Shown: piece by piece, positions 18,811 to 28,075 of the stretch | How the letters are laid out: each line of letters opens with the position of its first letter | Position numbering within the stretch: the stretch's first letter is position 1 | DNA from: Chryseobacterium indologenes | GTDB lineage: Bacteria > Bacteroidota > Bacteroidia > Flavobacteriales > Weeksellaceae | Direction: 5' to 3' | Assembly (NCBI RefSeq): GCF_002025665.1 | Contig: NZ_CP018786.1 | Span: 1,240,001 to 1,304,000 of the forward strand | Length of the DNA stretch: 64,000 bases | Notes under the pieces: generated by a model | The model's input: the letters and a program-made list of their open reading frames with translations, nothing else | Told to the model about the DNA's origin: nothing | The model's database searches: none | Program-made: the position numbers and the translations under genes

Positions 18811-19371
18811 ATGAAGTTGTATATAAAATATATGGTAAGTTTGCGCTGCAAAATGGTTGTCCATCAGGAACTGGAAAAACTGGGCATTAAAAATGCTGTC
18901 GTCGATTTGGGAACAGTAGAATTGTTGGATGATATTAGCTCAGAAAAAAGACAAATCCTTAAAGAAAATTTACTTAAAACAGGACTTGAGGTATTAGATG
19001 ATAAAAAAAGTATCCTGATAGAGAAAATAAAGAATGTAGTGATCGAAATGATTCATTATTCAGATGAACTTCCAAAAGAAAATTTCTCAGATTATATAAG
19101 CGAAAAATTAGGATATGACTATACTTATCTTGCGAATACCTTTTCTGAAGTGAAAGGAATGACACTCCAGCATTTTATCATTATTAATAAAGTGGAAAAG
19201 GTAAAAGAACTGCTGTTGTATGACGAACTGAATCTTACAGAAATCTCTTATAAACTCAATTACAGCAGTGTGGCTCATCTCTCTAACCAGTTTAAAAAGA
19301 TCACGGGGCTTTCTCCTTCATTTTATAAGCAGTTGAAACAAAGGCGTCTTGGAAACCTGGAAGACTTATAA
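18811..19371 (+). CDS. AraC-family DNA-binding protein
   Basis: 186 aa. The C-terminal half is an AraC-type double helix-turn-helix: FSDYISEKLGYDYTYLANTF, then LNLTEISYKLNYSSVAHLSNQF and KKITGLSPSFYKQLK. The N-terminal half lacks a recognisable sugar-binding cupin and is short, so the effector is unknown. Several in-frame ATGs exist (18811, 18832, 18853), and the exact start is uncertain. It is monocistronic, and the target genes are not evident. Confidence 0.85.
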   Translation: MKLYIKYMVSLRCKMVVHQELEKLGIKNAVVDLGTVELLDDISSEKRQILKENLLKTGLEVLDDKKSILIEKIKNVVIEMIHYSDELPKENFSDYISEKLGYDYTYLANTFSEVKGMTLQHFIIINKVEKVKELLLYDELNLTEISYKLNYSSVAHLSNQFKKITGLSPSFYKQLKQRRLGNLEDL

Positions 19372-19701
19372 AAGTGGGATATATGTAAGATTATTCCAGA
19401 TATATATAGTGTAGTCTATACTGAAACGGCCATCTTTGTAGTATAATAATCAGGAATTTATCAGATCCATTAAAGTTTATATCACTATAAATAATGCAAA
19501 TTTTAGACTGGAAAATATAGAGAGCAGTTGAAAGTATACATCGTACATAATGCTTGTCTCTGGTATTAGAAAACATTGTAGTAGTAAAAAAAGACTGGGA
19601 AAAGCGAAATTAATAGACTTACGGATTCTCAACTTTAATAATGAGCTTATTAAAATCTCTATAAAATAGGTAAATCTGTTTTCAGAAGGTTTTAATTAAT
19701 T

Positions 19702-19733
19702 AAGGATAGGAACCTCTGGTTTCTGTCCTTTTT
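19702..19733 (+). terminator. Strong terminator in the AraC downstream gap
   Basis: AAGGATAGGAACC and GGTTTCTGTCCTT pair over 13 positions with two G-T wobbles and a TCT loop, then TTT. It is a good rho-independent structure far from any ORF end. Confidence 0.7.
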
Positions 19734-19740
19734 AACCCTA

Positions 19741-19779
19741 TTGATATATAATATATTTCATCAACTGAATCTACAAAAA
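19741..19779. repeat. 39-bp intergenic element, copy 2
   Basis: It matches 13954-13992 at 37 of 39 positions. It ends 84 bases before the ATG of the 89-aa hypothetical gene. Sequence on both sides is unrelated to copy 1, so the conserved block itself is the unit. Confidence 0.8.
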
Positions 19780-19862
19780 GAAATCTGTTTGAACATTAAT
19801 GAGTAAACAACTTTTTTTATACAAAACAGACTTTTCTTATTATCATCCTAACGCTGGAAGCC

Positions 19863-20132
19863 ATGAAAACAATACATCTTTTTCAATTTAAGAATTCCAT
19901 TTCCCGAAAACAACCTTTTTTTAAGGAAGAATGCAGATTAGAGAATTTAAATGATTTAATGGCTTATGATCTGATGAACACTGAAAAAGTAACTGAGTTC
20001 ATTATTGAGGTTCATGATGATTTTATTTTTGAAGATATGACCAGAGAAGATCTTTTATCAATGTGCAGCAATGCCAAGGAAATGATTGAGCATTATTTTG
20101 TAACAACCATGAATGACTATGACGTTATCTGA
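19863..20132 (+). CDS. Hypothetical 89-aa protein (MKTIHLF family, copy 2)
   Basis: Paralogue of the protein at 10333-10596, sharing MKTIHLF, PFFKEE, the LMN-x-E-x-VTE-x3-HDDF centre, DLLSMC and EHYFV. The few insertions are near residue 30. It is acidic and soluble, with no known domain. The 39-bp repeat sits upstream of this copy and not of the other paralogue. It is followed 55 bases later by the CinA-like gene on the same strand. Confidence 0.75.
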   Translation: MKTIHLFQFKNSISRKQPFFKEECRLENLNDLMAYDLMNTEKVTEFIIEVHDDFIFEDMTREDLLSMCSNAKEMIEHYFVTTMNDYDVI

Positions 20133-20187
20133 GCATGATTTCAGCAGTGTAAAAAGTTTTTTAGATTAACATTAAATTTTAGATGCA

Positions 20188-20682
20188 ATGAAATTTCAGC
20201 AAAACTTACTTGATTATATCAGTACTTCACTTATTACAATGAATGAAACAGTATCTGTAGCAGAAAGTGTCACTTCGGGATTAATACAGCTTGCTTTTTC
20301 CCAGATGCCTAATGCAAAACTGTTTTACAAAGGAGGAGTAACAACTTTTACAGTACCTGAAAAATTTAACTTTTTAGATATCAACAGTATTGAAGTTGAG
20401 GAAAATGGTTTTGAAACCCAAAAAATGGCTGATACAATGGCTATAAAGGTTGCTGAATCATTTGGAACAGATTGGGGGATTTCTTCTACGGGATATGCTG
20501 CATCTGTAAGAAATTCAGGATTTAAAGTGTATTCATTCTGCTCATTCAGTTACAAAGGAGGGATTGTGCTTTCCAAACGCATAGAACTTCATGATAAGAC
20601 TCAGGCATTAGATGCACAGTTATATTATACGGAATTTATTTTAGGATGTTATAAAAGTGCACTTAATCAAATATTAATTTAA
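20188..20682 (+). CDS. CinA C-terminal-domain protein (PncC-like amidohydrolase)
   Basis: 164 aa, the length of stand-alone PncC. SVAESVTSGLIQLAFSQ near residue 24 is the CinA-C signature, although the usual ESCTGG reads ESVTSG, followed by YKGGVTTFT and a changed later motif, GISSTGYA. PncC deamidates nicotinamide mononucleotide in NAD recycling. Replacement of the Cys and one Gly suggests altered activity or a pseudoenzyme. It may be cotranscribed with the preceding 89-aa gene. Confidence 0.78.
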   Translation: MKFQQNLLDYISTSLITMNETVSVAESVTSGLIQLAFSQMPNAKLFYKGGVTTFTVPEKFNFLDINSIEVEENGFETQKMADTMAIKVAESFGTDWGISSTGYAASVRNSGFKVYSFCSFSYKGGIVLSKRIELHDKTQALDAQLYYTEFILGCYKSALNQILI

Positions 20683-21005
20683 AAGTATTTATGCTCAGTT
20701 CAAAGGAATACATTTCAATCTTTTATCTTCATCAATTATTTGTCGTATGATAGTAATTAATTTGTCTCCAGGAAAATGAGAAAAAAGCTAAAATTGTACT
20801 GGAATTTATTTAGTATCAATAATTTATAATAAGCTAAAAGAGAAAATTAATCTCTGCATAAAAGCTTACAATTTTTGAATAAATAGAATTGGCAAATATC
20901 CGATTCTATTTTGTTTTATTGTGCCCCACGATATTCCATTGTATTGTTGAGTCCAAATGAGTGCATAAATTTAGTAACTCAACAGTAGTAGGCTCGTCAC
21001 CCTCA

Positions 21006-21318
21006 TCCATAACATCTAACCCCAACACTTTTTAGTTCTTTGGATATGTAAGGAAAGAGCGATTTAAGTTGTTTTTTTGATACTGTTCTTATCCCTTATA
21101 TCGGTTGGCGGAGTCTCGAATAAATCATCTAAATATTCATCACTCAGCTCTATCAGCTTATCATATGTAAGTTGGTGTTCATGGAACAGGCTAATATACT
21201 TTTTGGCTGTATTGCGTGAGGTACCCAGTTGTTTGCTTATCTGCAATTTACTTACTCCCTGGGTGTATAATCGTAATAATTGTTTGATGTTCAACATGTC
21301 TATTCTTTTGTTAGCCAT
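21006..21318 (-). pseudogene. IS21-family transposase (IstA) fragment
   Basis: The 84-aa frame at 21064-21318 is the N-terminal helix-turn-helix region of an IstA-type transposase (NIKQLLRLYTQGVSKLQIS, GTSRNTAKKYISLF, TPPTDIRDKNS). A frameshift in the A-run near 21073 moves the continuation (LKSLFPYISKEL) to another frame, and all catalytic DDE sequence is missing. It is a relic of an insertion sequence whose partner istB is absent. Confidence 0.75.
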
Positions 21319-21596
21319 TGGTATTTTTTGGCTAAGTTATTCAAGGCACGTTTTCTGACTTTTTTGGGTGGTCAATTTGCTCAGGAATCAACTGATCACT
21401 TTCGCAGGATTAACATGGTCAATTTTGAAGAATTCTATACTATACCGCTTTTAAGTAGAAATGCGGTGTAACACCAAGAGAAATCTTAACCAACCTAAAA
21501 TAAATGAGCTTTTTAGAAAGTGATTTTTGAGCTTTGTAGAAAACAAATTAAAAAAAGACATTATTAATTTTATTGTCATAAAATATATGCAAAAAA

Positions 21597-22415
21597 ATGA
21601 CAAAGACGATTTTAATTACAGGCACATCTAAAGGAATGGGGCGCATAGCAGCAAAGTTTTTCGCCGAAAAAGGCTGGAATGTAATAGCTACTATGAGAAA
21701 CCCTAAACAGGAAACCGAATTAAGCAGATATCCAAATGTATTAGTAGCTGAATTAGACATAACAAAAGAAAACACAATTACTGATGCAATACAAAAATCT
21801 ATTGAAAGATTTGAACAAATAGATGTTTTGTTAAACAATGCTGCGTTCGGACAATTTGGTTTATTTGAAGCTGTTGAACCTGAACAAATAGAAGAGCAGT
21901 TTCGTGTAAATGTTCTTGGGACTATGAATGTAACAAGAGCAATCCTACCTCATTTCCGTCAAAATAAATCTGGAATAATTACTACTATTTCATCTGCTGC
22001 GGGGAGAATCGGAATGCCAATGGTTTCTCTTTATGCTTCTTCCAAATTTGCTATTGAAGGATTTTTTGAGTCGCTCTATTATGAATTGTTTTCACTGGGA
22101 ATAAAAGTGAAACTCATCGAACCGGGAGGCGTAGATACCACGTTTCATCAGACAGCAGAAGAAAAATTTGGAATTAATGAAGATCTGAAAGATTATAATT
22201 CTTTTACAGAAAAATTCATGGCTAAATTCGAAAAAATGCATGATGGAATGGCTTCCGCAGAACAAGTGACAGATGTTATTTATCAGGCAATTACTGACAA
22301 TACCAATCAACTGCGCTATATCATTGGTAACGATGCCACTTCATGGATTGGCGCAAGAACTGGCCTGAAAGAAGCTGACTACATCAGTTTTATGTCCAAT
22401 ATATACGAATTATAA
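21597..22415 (+). CDS. Short-chain dehydrogenase/reductase
   Basis: A 272-aa classical SDR. The cofactor motif is TGTSKGMGRIAAK (residues about 8-20), then LLNNAAFG, catalytic Ser in TTISSAAGRIG and YASSK with the active Tyr and Lys, then EPGGVDT. It oxidises or reduces an alcohol/carbonyl with NAD(P) in the cytosol. The arginine after the glycine motif (TMRNPKQ) favours NADPH. It is followed 31 bases later by an NTF2-like pseudogene, so this was a two-gene unit. A related but beheaded SDR lies at 36188. Confidence 0.92.
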   Translation: MTKTILITGTSKGMGRIAAKFFAEKGWNVIATMRNPKQETELSRYPNVLVAELDITKENTITDAIQKSIERFEQIDVLLNNAAFGQFGLFEAVEPEQIEEQFRVNVLGTMNVTRAILPHFRQNKSGIITTISSAAGRIGMPMVSLYASSKFAIEGFFESLYYELFSLGIKVKLIEPGGVDTTFHQTAEEKFGINEDLKDYNSFTEKFMAKFEKMHDGMASAEQVTDVIYQAITDNTNQLRYIIGNDATSWIGARTGLKEADYISFMSNIYEL

Positions 22416-22446
22416 AACCATAAATAAAATTCAAAAATCAGCAGAA

Positions 22447-22893
22447 ATGAATACAGAATAAAAATTTCAGGAATCAGAAGACCGCTTGGCAATCCGGGAA
22501 TTGATAGACAGTTATGCATACTGTGCAGATACAAGAGATTCGCAGGGACAGATGGAGCTATTTACGGAGGACTTATTGTTTGAGGTTTATTATGACCCAA
22601 AATCGGGAATACCTTCGCAGGTCATCAACGATAGGGGTGATTTGTTCCCCGTGTTTGATCATCTGAGTACTTATAATGCGACCATGCACTTTAACGGGCA
22701 AAACACTGTGAAGCTAAACGGACATACGGCAACGGGAATTGCTTACTGTATGGCACACCATCTTACTATTTAAGAAGGGAAACAAAAATTAATGGTAGCA
22801 GCAATTCGTTACCATGACAAATTTGTAAAGCTCGAAAACAAATGGCTTTTTGCCGGGCGTAAATTGTCCGTTGATTGGATTGAAAATAATTAA
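22447..22893 (+). pseudogene. NTF2/SnoaL-like gene with two in-frame TAA codons
   Basis: Read in one frame, 148 codons align end to end with the intact 148-aa NTF2-like protein at 30760-31206 (shared ESEDR-AIREL, YCADTR, FEVYYDP, HFNGQ, AHHLTI, KWLFA-RKL). Codon 5 (22459-22461) and codon 109 (22771-22773) are TAA, where the paralogue has Lys and Glu. There are no frameshifts. The gene is inactivated by two substitutions, or is read in pieces. It follows the SDR and precedes a clear terminator. Confidence 0.85.
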
Positions 22894-22906
22894 ATAACTT
22901 TTTGAA

Positions 22907-22943
22907 AAAAAGCCGGCTTGGATATATGAAGCCGGCTTTTTAT
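22907..22943 (+). terminator. Rho-independent terminator after the SDR/NTF2 pair
   Basis: AAAAAGCCGGCTT and AAGCCGGCTTTTT form a 13-bp stem across a 9-base loop and end in a U-run. It is symmetrical enough to act on both strands. Confidence 0.85.
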
Positions 22944-23441
22944 TTCCGGTTTCACAAATCTCTATTGCATTCTTTTTTCATGAATATCTGCAAACTGGTT
23001 GGGCGATTTTCTTCCGTTTAAAACTACGATCACTAATGTTTCGTGCCCCCAAAACATTAGTCCTCCGTAAAGGTAAATGGAGATTTACTCTTAAAAATCG
23101 TCTCATTTGCCAAACCAAAAGGCGAAATGGTTTTTTAGATCTTTTGCGCTTTATACTCTCCATTCTTCAATATTGACTCAATAGACCAACAAACTTTGTT
23201 GTCAAAGTTGCTCTTGAATGTTCTCCATCAGGCCAAAAATCGACTTTTTGGGCTCTATCTGCAATATGGTTATCCTTTCTATTCGGTATATTCTTTAATT
23301 TTCATTTTTGCTAAAGCCACTTTCCTCCAAGGACTATGGTAAACTCGAACCTATAATTAGAAAGAAAAGTAAATTTACTCTTCATGTAAAATGGCTTTAA
23401 TGTTCAATTAAAGTTTTGAGAATTGCTCATTCTTAATATAA
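22944..23441. other. Gap of about 500 bases with possible coding relics
   Basis: No intact ORF. On the minus strand near 23045-23140, a piece such as FGLANETIFKSKSPFTFTE looks protein-like but is cut by stops on both sides, so a decayed gene is possible. Its family cannot be named. Confidence 0.35.
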
Positions 23442-24221
23442 CTAAATTCTAGTATTTAATATTTTAATAGAATTAAAAAAAACAAATATTTCTGGAACTA
23501 AATATACTATTGTGGACTTTACTGGAGTAAGTTCAAAGTAGATGACAAGCGGTAGTGTAATAAAATAAAGGATAAGTATGATTCCTACTATATTTTGGAT
23601 TATGATTTTTATTGTTTTTTTATGAATAGCAAGTGTTCTTACTTTCTTTAATGAAACATTTTCATAAGTGATTTTTTCTTTAATAAGTCTGGCTTTTGCA
23701 AGCATTTTGACCGCTGAAATAATTAAATCAAAATCTGGTACTGAAAAAAAAATTAATAGAATAAGCGTTATTCTAATATTGCCGGTTATAATAAAAAATT
23801 CACCAATAATCAATAGAAACAATACAGTTAGCCAGCGAAAGTGTATATTTATTTTTTTTTCAAATAAAAAAACAATTTCAGTATTTTCTCGAAGTAGGTT
23901 GATTAGTCTTGACAATTGATTGTCTTTTAGTGTTTTAATGAGGATGATTGTTAGAATAGCAGAACCTGTTAGGTACTCTTTATAAAGTAAACATAACGTA
24001 ACCGCAATAGCTATAAAAAACTCTAAGCCTATATAATTTTTCTTAATAAGTTTTGCAATTGCTGTTTTTAATAATATTAATAATCCCCCTAATATTGTTG
24101 GTAATAAAAATACGACAGAAATAATTTCCCAATAGTATAATAAATTTACAAAGATAAGAGTAAATATTGTAGTAATTTCTAATGTAATTTCTTTTAATAA
24201 CTTTTCATTTAAACCGTCCAT
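23442..24221 (-). CDS. P-type-ATPase-like membrane protein lacking the catalytic domains
   Basis: A 259-aa protein with about seven hydrophobic segments. It lines up with the membrane frame of a heavy-metal P1B ATPase. YIGLEFFIAIAVTLC plus KEYLTGSA matches the second membrane pair. FFSVPDFDLIIS (160-169) sits where the CPC metal-binding helix is, with VPD for CPC. AKARLIKEKITYENVSLKKV followed by RTLAIHKKTI matches the approach to DKTGT, but phosphorylated Asp is His200. The C-terminal pair ends VPEIFVFFNSIKIL. The actuator TGES domain and the P and N domains are absent, so it cannot hydrolyse ATP in the normal way. The alignment is by eye. Confidence 0.6.
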   Translation of the reverse strand: MDGLNEKLLKEITLEITTIFTLIFVNLLYYWEIISVVFLLPTILGGLLILLKTAIAKLIKKNYIGLEFFIAIAVTLCLLYKEYLTGSAILTIILIKTLKDNQLSRLINLLRENTEIVFLFEKKINIHFRWLTVLFLLIIGEFFIITGNIRITLILLIFFSVPDFDLIISAVKMLAKARLIKEKITYENVSLKKVRTLAIHKKTIKIIIQNIVGIILILYFITLPLVIYFELTPVKSTIVYLVPEIFVFFNSIKILNTRI

Positions 24222-24331
24222 ATCTTTTATTTATAAATTATATTATAGTTTTTGATGCGATAAAATGTTTTGAATCATCCTATTGATTCGATAGAGAGAT
24301 GTATATATTGAGATGTTTTTTATATTTTAAA

Positions 24332-24358
24332 ACCACCATTTAGTTAATAAATGGTGGT
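24332..24358. terminator. Perfect 11-bp hairpin upstream of the ATPase-like gene
   Basis: ACCACCATTTA and TAAATGGTGGT pair with a GTTAA loop. On the minus strand it is followed by a weak TTTT. It lies about 110 bases before the ATPase-like ATG, so it may terminate an upstream transcript or act as a 5' leader structure. Confidence 0.5.
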
Positions 24359-25013
<655 letters not shown>

Positions 25014-25937
25014 TTAATCTAGATCAGTATTATGATTTTTAGTATGTTCCTGTATCCAAATTGACAAATCTTTTTCTGATTTGATATTGATTTTTTTTCT
25101 TAGATTATATCTATTATTTTCTACAGTTTTAACGGACTTAAAGGTATATTGTGAAATTTCCTTTGTAGTTAAGCCTAGGTAAAGATATGCAGATAAAGTA
25201 AGTTCTGAAGTTTTTAAATGAGGATTGATTTCGAGCATTCTTCGTGTGAAATTTGGGAATTTTTGCTGGAAATGGCTCCAAAAATGTGGAGAATTGGCTT
25301 GTACCATGTTTATAAGTGCAGGGAGTGAGTTATTTGCTTTTTGTGTAAGAAAATTAATAGTTTTGTCTTTTGCTATTAAATCCATTCTATTTTTATAAAT
25401 TATAAGATTGAACTTCTGTATAATTTCATATTTATGGTTCTTTTCTTTATTGAATTTAAATAAAATAATTGTACTGAATCCTAGAGATGCAATGCTTGAT
25501 AATAATATAAATGTATGTTTAAGCTTAGTAATTCGTGTTTCCTCAGATTCTTTTTTCAAAAATACTTTTGCTAAATACATGAAATTTCTAATCTTTGGTA
25601 TTTTAAAATATATATCAGAATGTAAGTCAAAATAAGCTGGTTGAATGTGGGTAGCTTTATTTTGGAAAGTAATAGTATTTTGATATTGCCCCTTAAAAAA
25701 AAACTGATCATTATTGTATATTTTCTTTGTTACAGTTTCACCGTCAGTCTGATTAAAAAATAGCGGTGTTTGGGTGAAGATGTCTTTTAGAATATATATA
25801 TTATTTTGACAAATAATTGATTTTGAAATGTCGTAATTGTAAAGTTTTATCAACGTGCCTATTCTGCTTTCAGCTGCATCTGAAGCAGGGAAAAAAAGAG
25901 AAAGGAATAATAAGAATAATTGAATTGTGATTTTCAT
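25014..25937 (-). CDS. Membrane-tethered LuxR-type regulator without TPR domain
   Basis: 307 aa with a signal peptide (residues 1-20), a region of about 120 residues outside the membrane, one transmembrane segment near 143-163 (HTFILLSSIASLGFSTIILF) and a C-terminal cytosolic domain. That domain ends in a LuxR/GerE-type helix-turn-helix (LGLTTKEISQYTFKSVKTVENNRYNLRKKINI). The last 100 residues closely match those of the regulators at 26591, 59447 and 61249, but their TPR sensor is replaced by a shorter unknown sensor (IYNNDQFFFKGQYQNTITF). It probably binds DNA from the inner membrane. It is divergent from the regulator at 26591. Confidence 0.8.
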   Translation of the reverse strand: MKITIQLFLLFLSLFFPASDAAESRIGTLIKLYNYDISKSIICQNNIYILKDIFTQTPLFFNQTDGETVTKKIYNNDQFFFKGQYQNTITFQNKATHIQPAYFDLHSDIYFKIPKIRNFMYLAKVFLKKESEETRITKLKHTFILLSSIASLGFSTIILFKFNKEKNHKYEIIQKFNLIIYKNRMDLIAKDKTINFLTQKANNSLPALINMVQANSPHFWSHFQQKFPNFTRRMLEINPHLKTSELTLSAYLYLGLTTKEISQYTFKSVKTVENNRYNLRKKINIKSEKDLSIWIQEHTKNHNTDLD

Positions 25938-26590
25938 TGTTTAAAAACTTTAATTTTTAGGGATTTTATAAAGAATTTATTTAATTTTTTTAAAAATAAG
26001 TTAAATAAATCTTATTTACAATCTTTTATTCAAAGGTTTTAGCACTAATTTAAAATAGCTCAGTATATATTAATTATCCTGATTTTTTGATAAATCTTAG
26101 ATGAAAATCTTTTTAACTTGACCCCCTGAAAAACCTACTGCGCCCTCTTGCAGATAAATACATTGATTGAATTGGTAAATTTCCAATTGTAATAAACGTA
26201 AACAAATCATTATTCTTCCTTAGCTAAAATAACAATATGATGCTGATTGAAATTAGATCTTATGCCATTTAGTGTACCAACCAGTTTTTCTTTCTGTAGT
26301 ATATGTTTCTAGGGGGGATGCTGCTAATTTCCTTTTAATGTGATGTGAAAATAAGTATTGCTAAAACCCAATTTTAAGTTCAATGTGTGAGGGTGCAACC
26401 CTAAGTGTTACAATAAAATAATTTATGAAAGAAGGTAATTATCCGGTATAAAATTAATCAGATTTGGCAAGTTCTTTGCATATACAGAATACCTTTCTTT
26501 AAAAATAAGTAATACAGTATATTTAATAACGAACTTCTATTAGTTGTGTCTTTGTAAAATATTAGCAAAAAATAGTAAAAAAATCATAAA
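25938..26590. other. Divergent promoter region, 650 bases
   Basis: It lies between two divergent membrane-tethered regulators and probably carries both promoters. A GTCTTTGTAAAA string near 26548 resembles a weak Bacteroidota -7 element for the right-hand gene. A TTGCAGATAAATAC stretch near 26150 has no ORF. Nothing else was identified. Confidence 0.4.
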
Positions 26591-28075
26591 ATGAAATTAT
26601 GTTTTATTGTACTCTTTTTAATAGCCAATAACTTTTATTGTCAATCAGATTTACAGGCAGAGGTACGGTTGCTTCTTAATAATTCTAATAAAGAATTTCT
26701 TAAAATGCAATATGTGGAATCTTTAAATAGTGGTAAGAAGGCTCTTACAATTTCAAAAAAAAGGAATTATTCTGAAGGAATTACAAAATCGTCTATTTGT
26801 ATAGCTAAAGTATTATTAGAAATAGGATTATACAAGCAGGGACTTGATTATTTAGCAGATTCAGAAAACCAACGTTACTTTCAAAAGTCTTTGCAGTGTC
26901 ATATTGAAGTAGCGAGGCTTAAAGGCAGAACCTACGGAAATCTTCGATTGCATAAAAGATCCATTGAGCAATTTCAAAAGCAATTACTACTTTCGAATAA
27001 ACTTACAAATGATAGTGAAAGATATCGATATCTTTTTCTAGCACATCAAAATTTGTCAGCTATTTTTCAAATTCAGAATCAAACCGATTCTGTCGCGAAA
27101 CATTTAAAACTTCAAGAGAATATATTGCGAAAACTACCTGAAAGATATGCATGTGTAATGCTATCCACTACGTATGTTCAGAATGCTGAATATAAAATGT
27201 CACGAAAGGATTTTGTAAATGCCCGTGCTTATCTGGATAGCTCTCTATCTATTCTAAGAAAGTATAATATTGCTTACTTACATTATACCTGGGAAGGGAT
27301 TGGAGATCTCGAAAAGGTCCTCAGGAATAAAGAAAAAGCTGTATACTCTTATGAAATGGCTTTGAAAAATGCGATTCAATTGAATAATTCCGGTGCAAAG
27401 AATCACTTGTATAAGGTTTTGGGAGATTATATGACGGAAAATAAAATGGATATTGAGAAGGCAAATATGTATTTGTACTATTATCAAAAGTCACATGATT
27501 CACTTGAAAGCGGAAATAAAGCGGTAATAGAACGTGCCTTTAATGAAATATTAAATAAGAATAAGCGTGAGCATGATGATAAAGTGCAGCAATATATATA
27601 TATAATATCGGTCATTTCAATAATTACATTCCTATTGGCTTACTTTTATTACTCAAGAAGGAAAAAGAGTGAGACTTTAAAAAAGGAAAAACAAAAAATT
27701 ATTATAGAAAATGAAAATTTAAAAACCGATTTAATAGAAACTAATAGCAAAAAATTAGAAGAACTTATTACTTTAGCTAAAAATAACAGTCCGGATTTTT
27801 TGATTTTATTTAAAGATCTTTATCCGGATTTTGTTATTAAAATGACAGAGCTTGATCCTTTGATAAAGAGTTCAGAACTATATTTTTGTGCGTTGGCTTA
27901 TCTTAATTTTTCTACCAAAGAAATTTCTCAATATACATTTGTAACAGTTAGAGCTGTACAAATTAGAAGGAATAGATTGCGAAAAAAGTACAATATTCCA
28001 TCTTCTGTTGATTTTAATCAATGGATCTATAATTTATCTGTTGAAGTTAATAGTCGGAATAACAGTGATAAGTAA
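26591..28075 (+). CDS. TPR / transmembrane / LuxR-type regulator
   Basis: 494 aa: a signal peptide (residues 1-18, ending FYCQ), then about 310 residues of helical TPR-like repeats (KQGLDYLADSENQ, ESLNSGKKALTIS, ARAYLDSSLSILRK, AVYSYEMALKNA). One transmembrane helix follows near 335-352 (YIYIISVISIITFLLAYFYY), then a basic coiled coil (KKEKQKIIIENENLK) and a C-terminal helix-turn-helix (LNFSTKEISQYTFVTVRAVQIRRNRLRKKY). TPRs should sense a protein or peptide in the periplasm and the HTH should bind DNA in the cytosol. A surface-protein gene at 29546 lies downstream and is the likely target. Confidence 0.85.
   Translation: MKLCFIVLFLIANNFYCQSDLQAEVRLLLNNSNKEFLKMQYVESLNSGKKALTISKKRNYSEGITKSSICIAKVLLEIGLYKQGLDYLADSENQRYFQKSLQCHIEVARLKGRTYGNLRLHKRSIEQFQKQLLLSNKLTNDSERYRYLFLAHQNLSAIFQIQNQTDSVAKHLKLQENILRKLPERYACVMLSTTYVQNAEYKMSRKDFVNARAYLDSSLSILRKYNIAYLHYTWEGIGDLEKVLRNKEKAVYSYEMALKNAIQLNNSGAKNHLYKVLGDYMTENKMDIEKANMYLYYYQKSHDSLESGNKAVIERAFNEILNKNKREHDDKVQQYIYIISVISIITFLLAYFYYSRRKKSETLKKEKQKIIIENENLKTDLIETNSKKLEELITLAKNNSPDFLILFKDLYPDFVIKMTELDPLIKSSELYFCALAYLNFSTKEISQYTFVTVRAVQIRRNRLRKKYNIPSSVDFNQWIYNLSVEVNSRNNSDK

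Larger units (their letters stand above)
19372..19862. other. Intergenic region with terminator and 39-bp repeat
   Basis: This 490-base gap has no credible ORF. It holds a strong terminator at 19702-19733, about 330 bases past the AraC-type gene, and copy 2 of the 39-bp element at 19741. The distance leaves room for a long 3' UTR or an independent small RNA. Confidence 0.5.

Noticed and set aside
22978..23163. 61-aa basic minus-strand ORF
   Set aside because: Arg/Lys-rich shadow of another reading; the better protein-like reading in this region is itself interrupted by stops.
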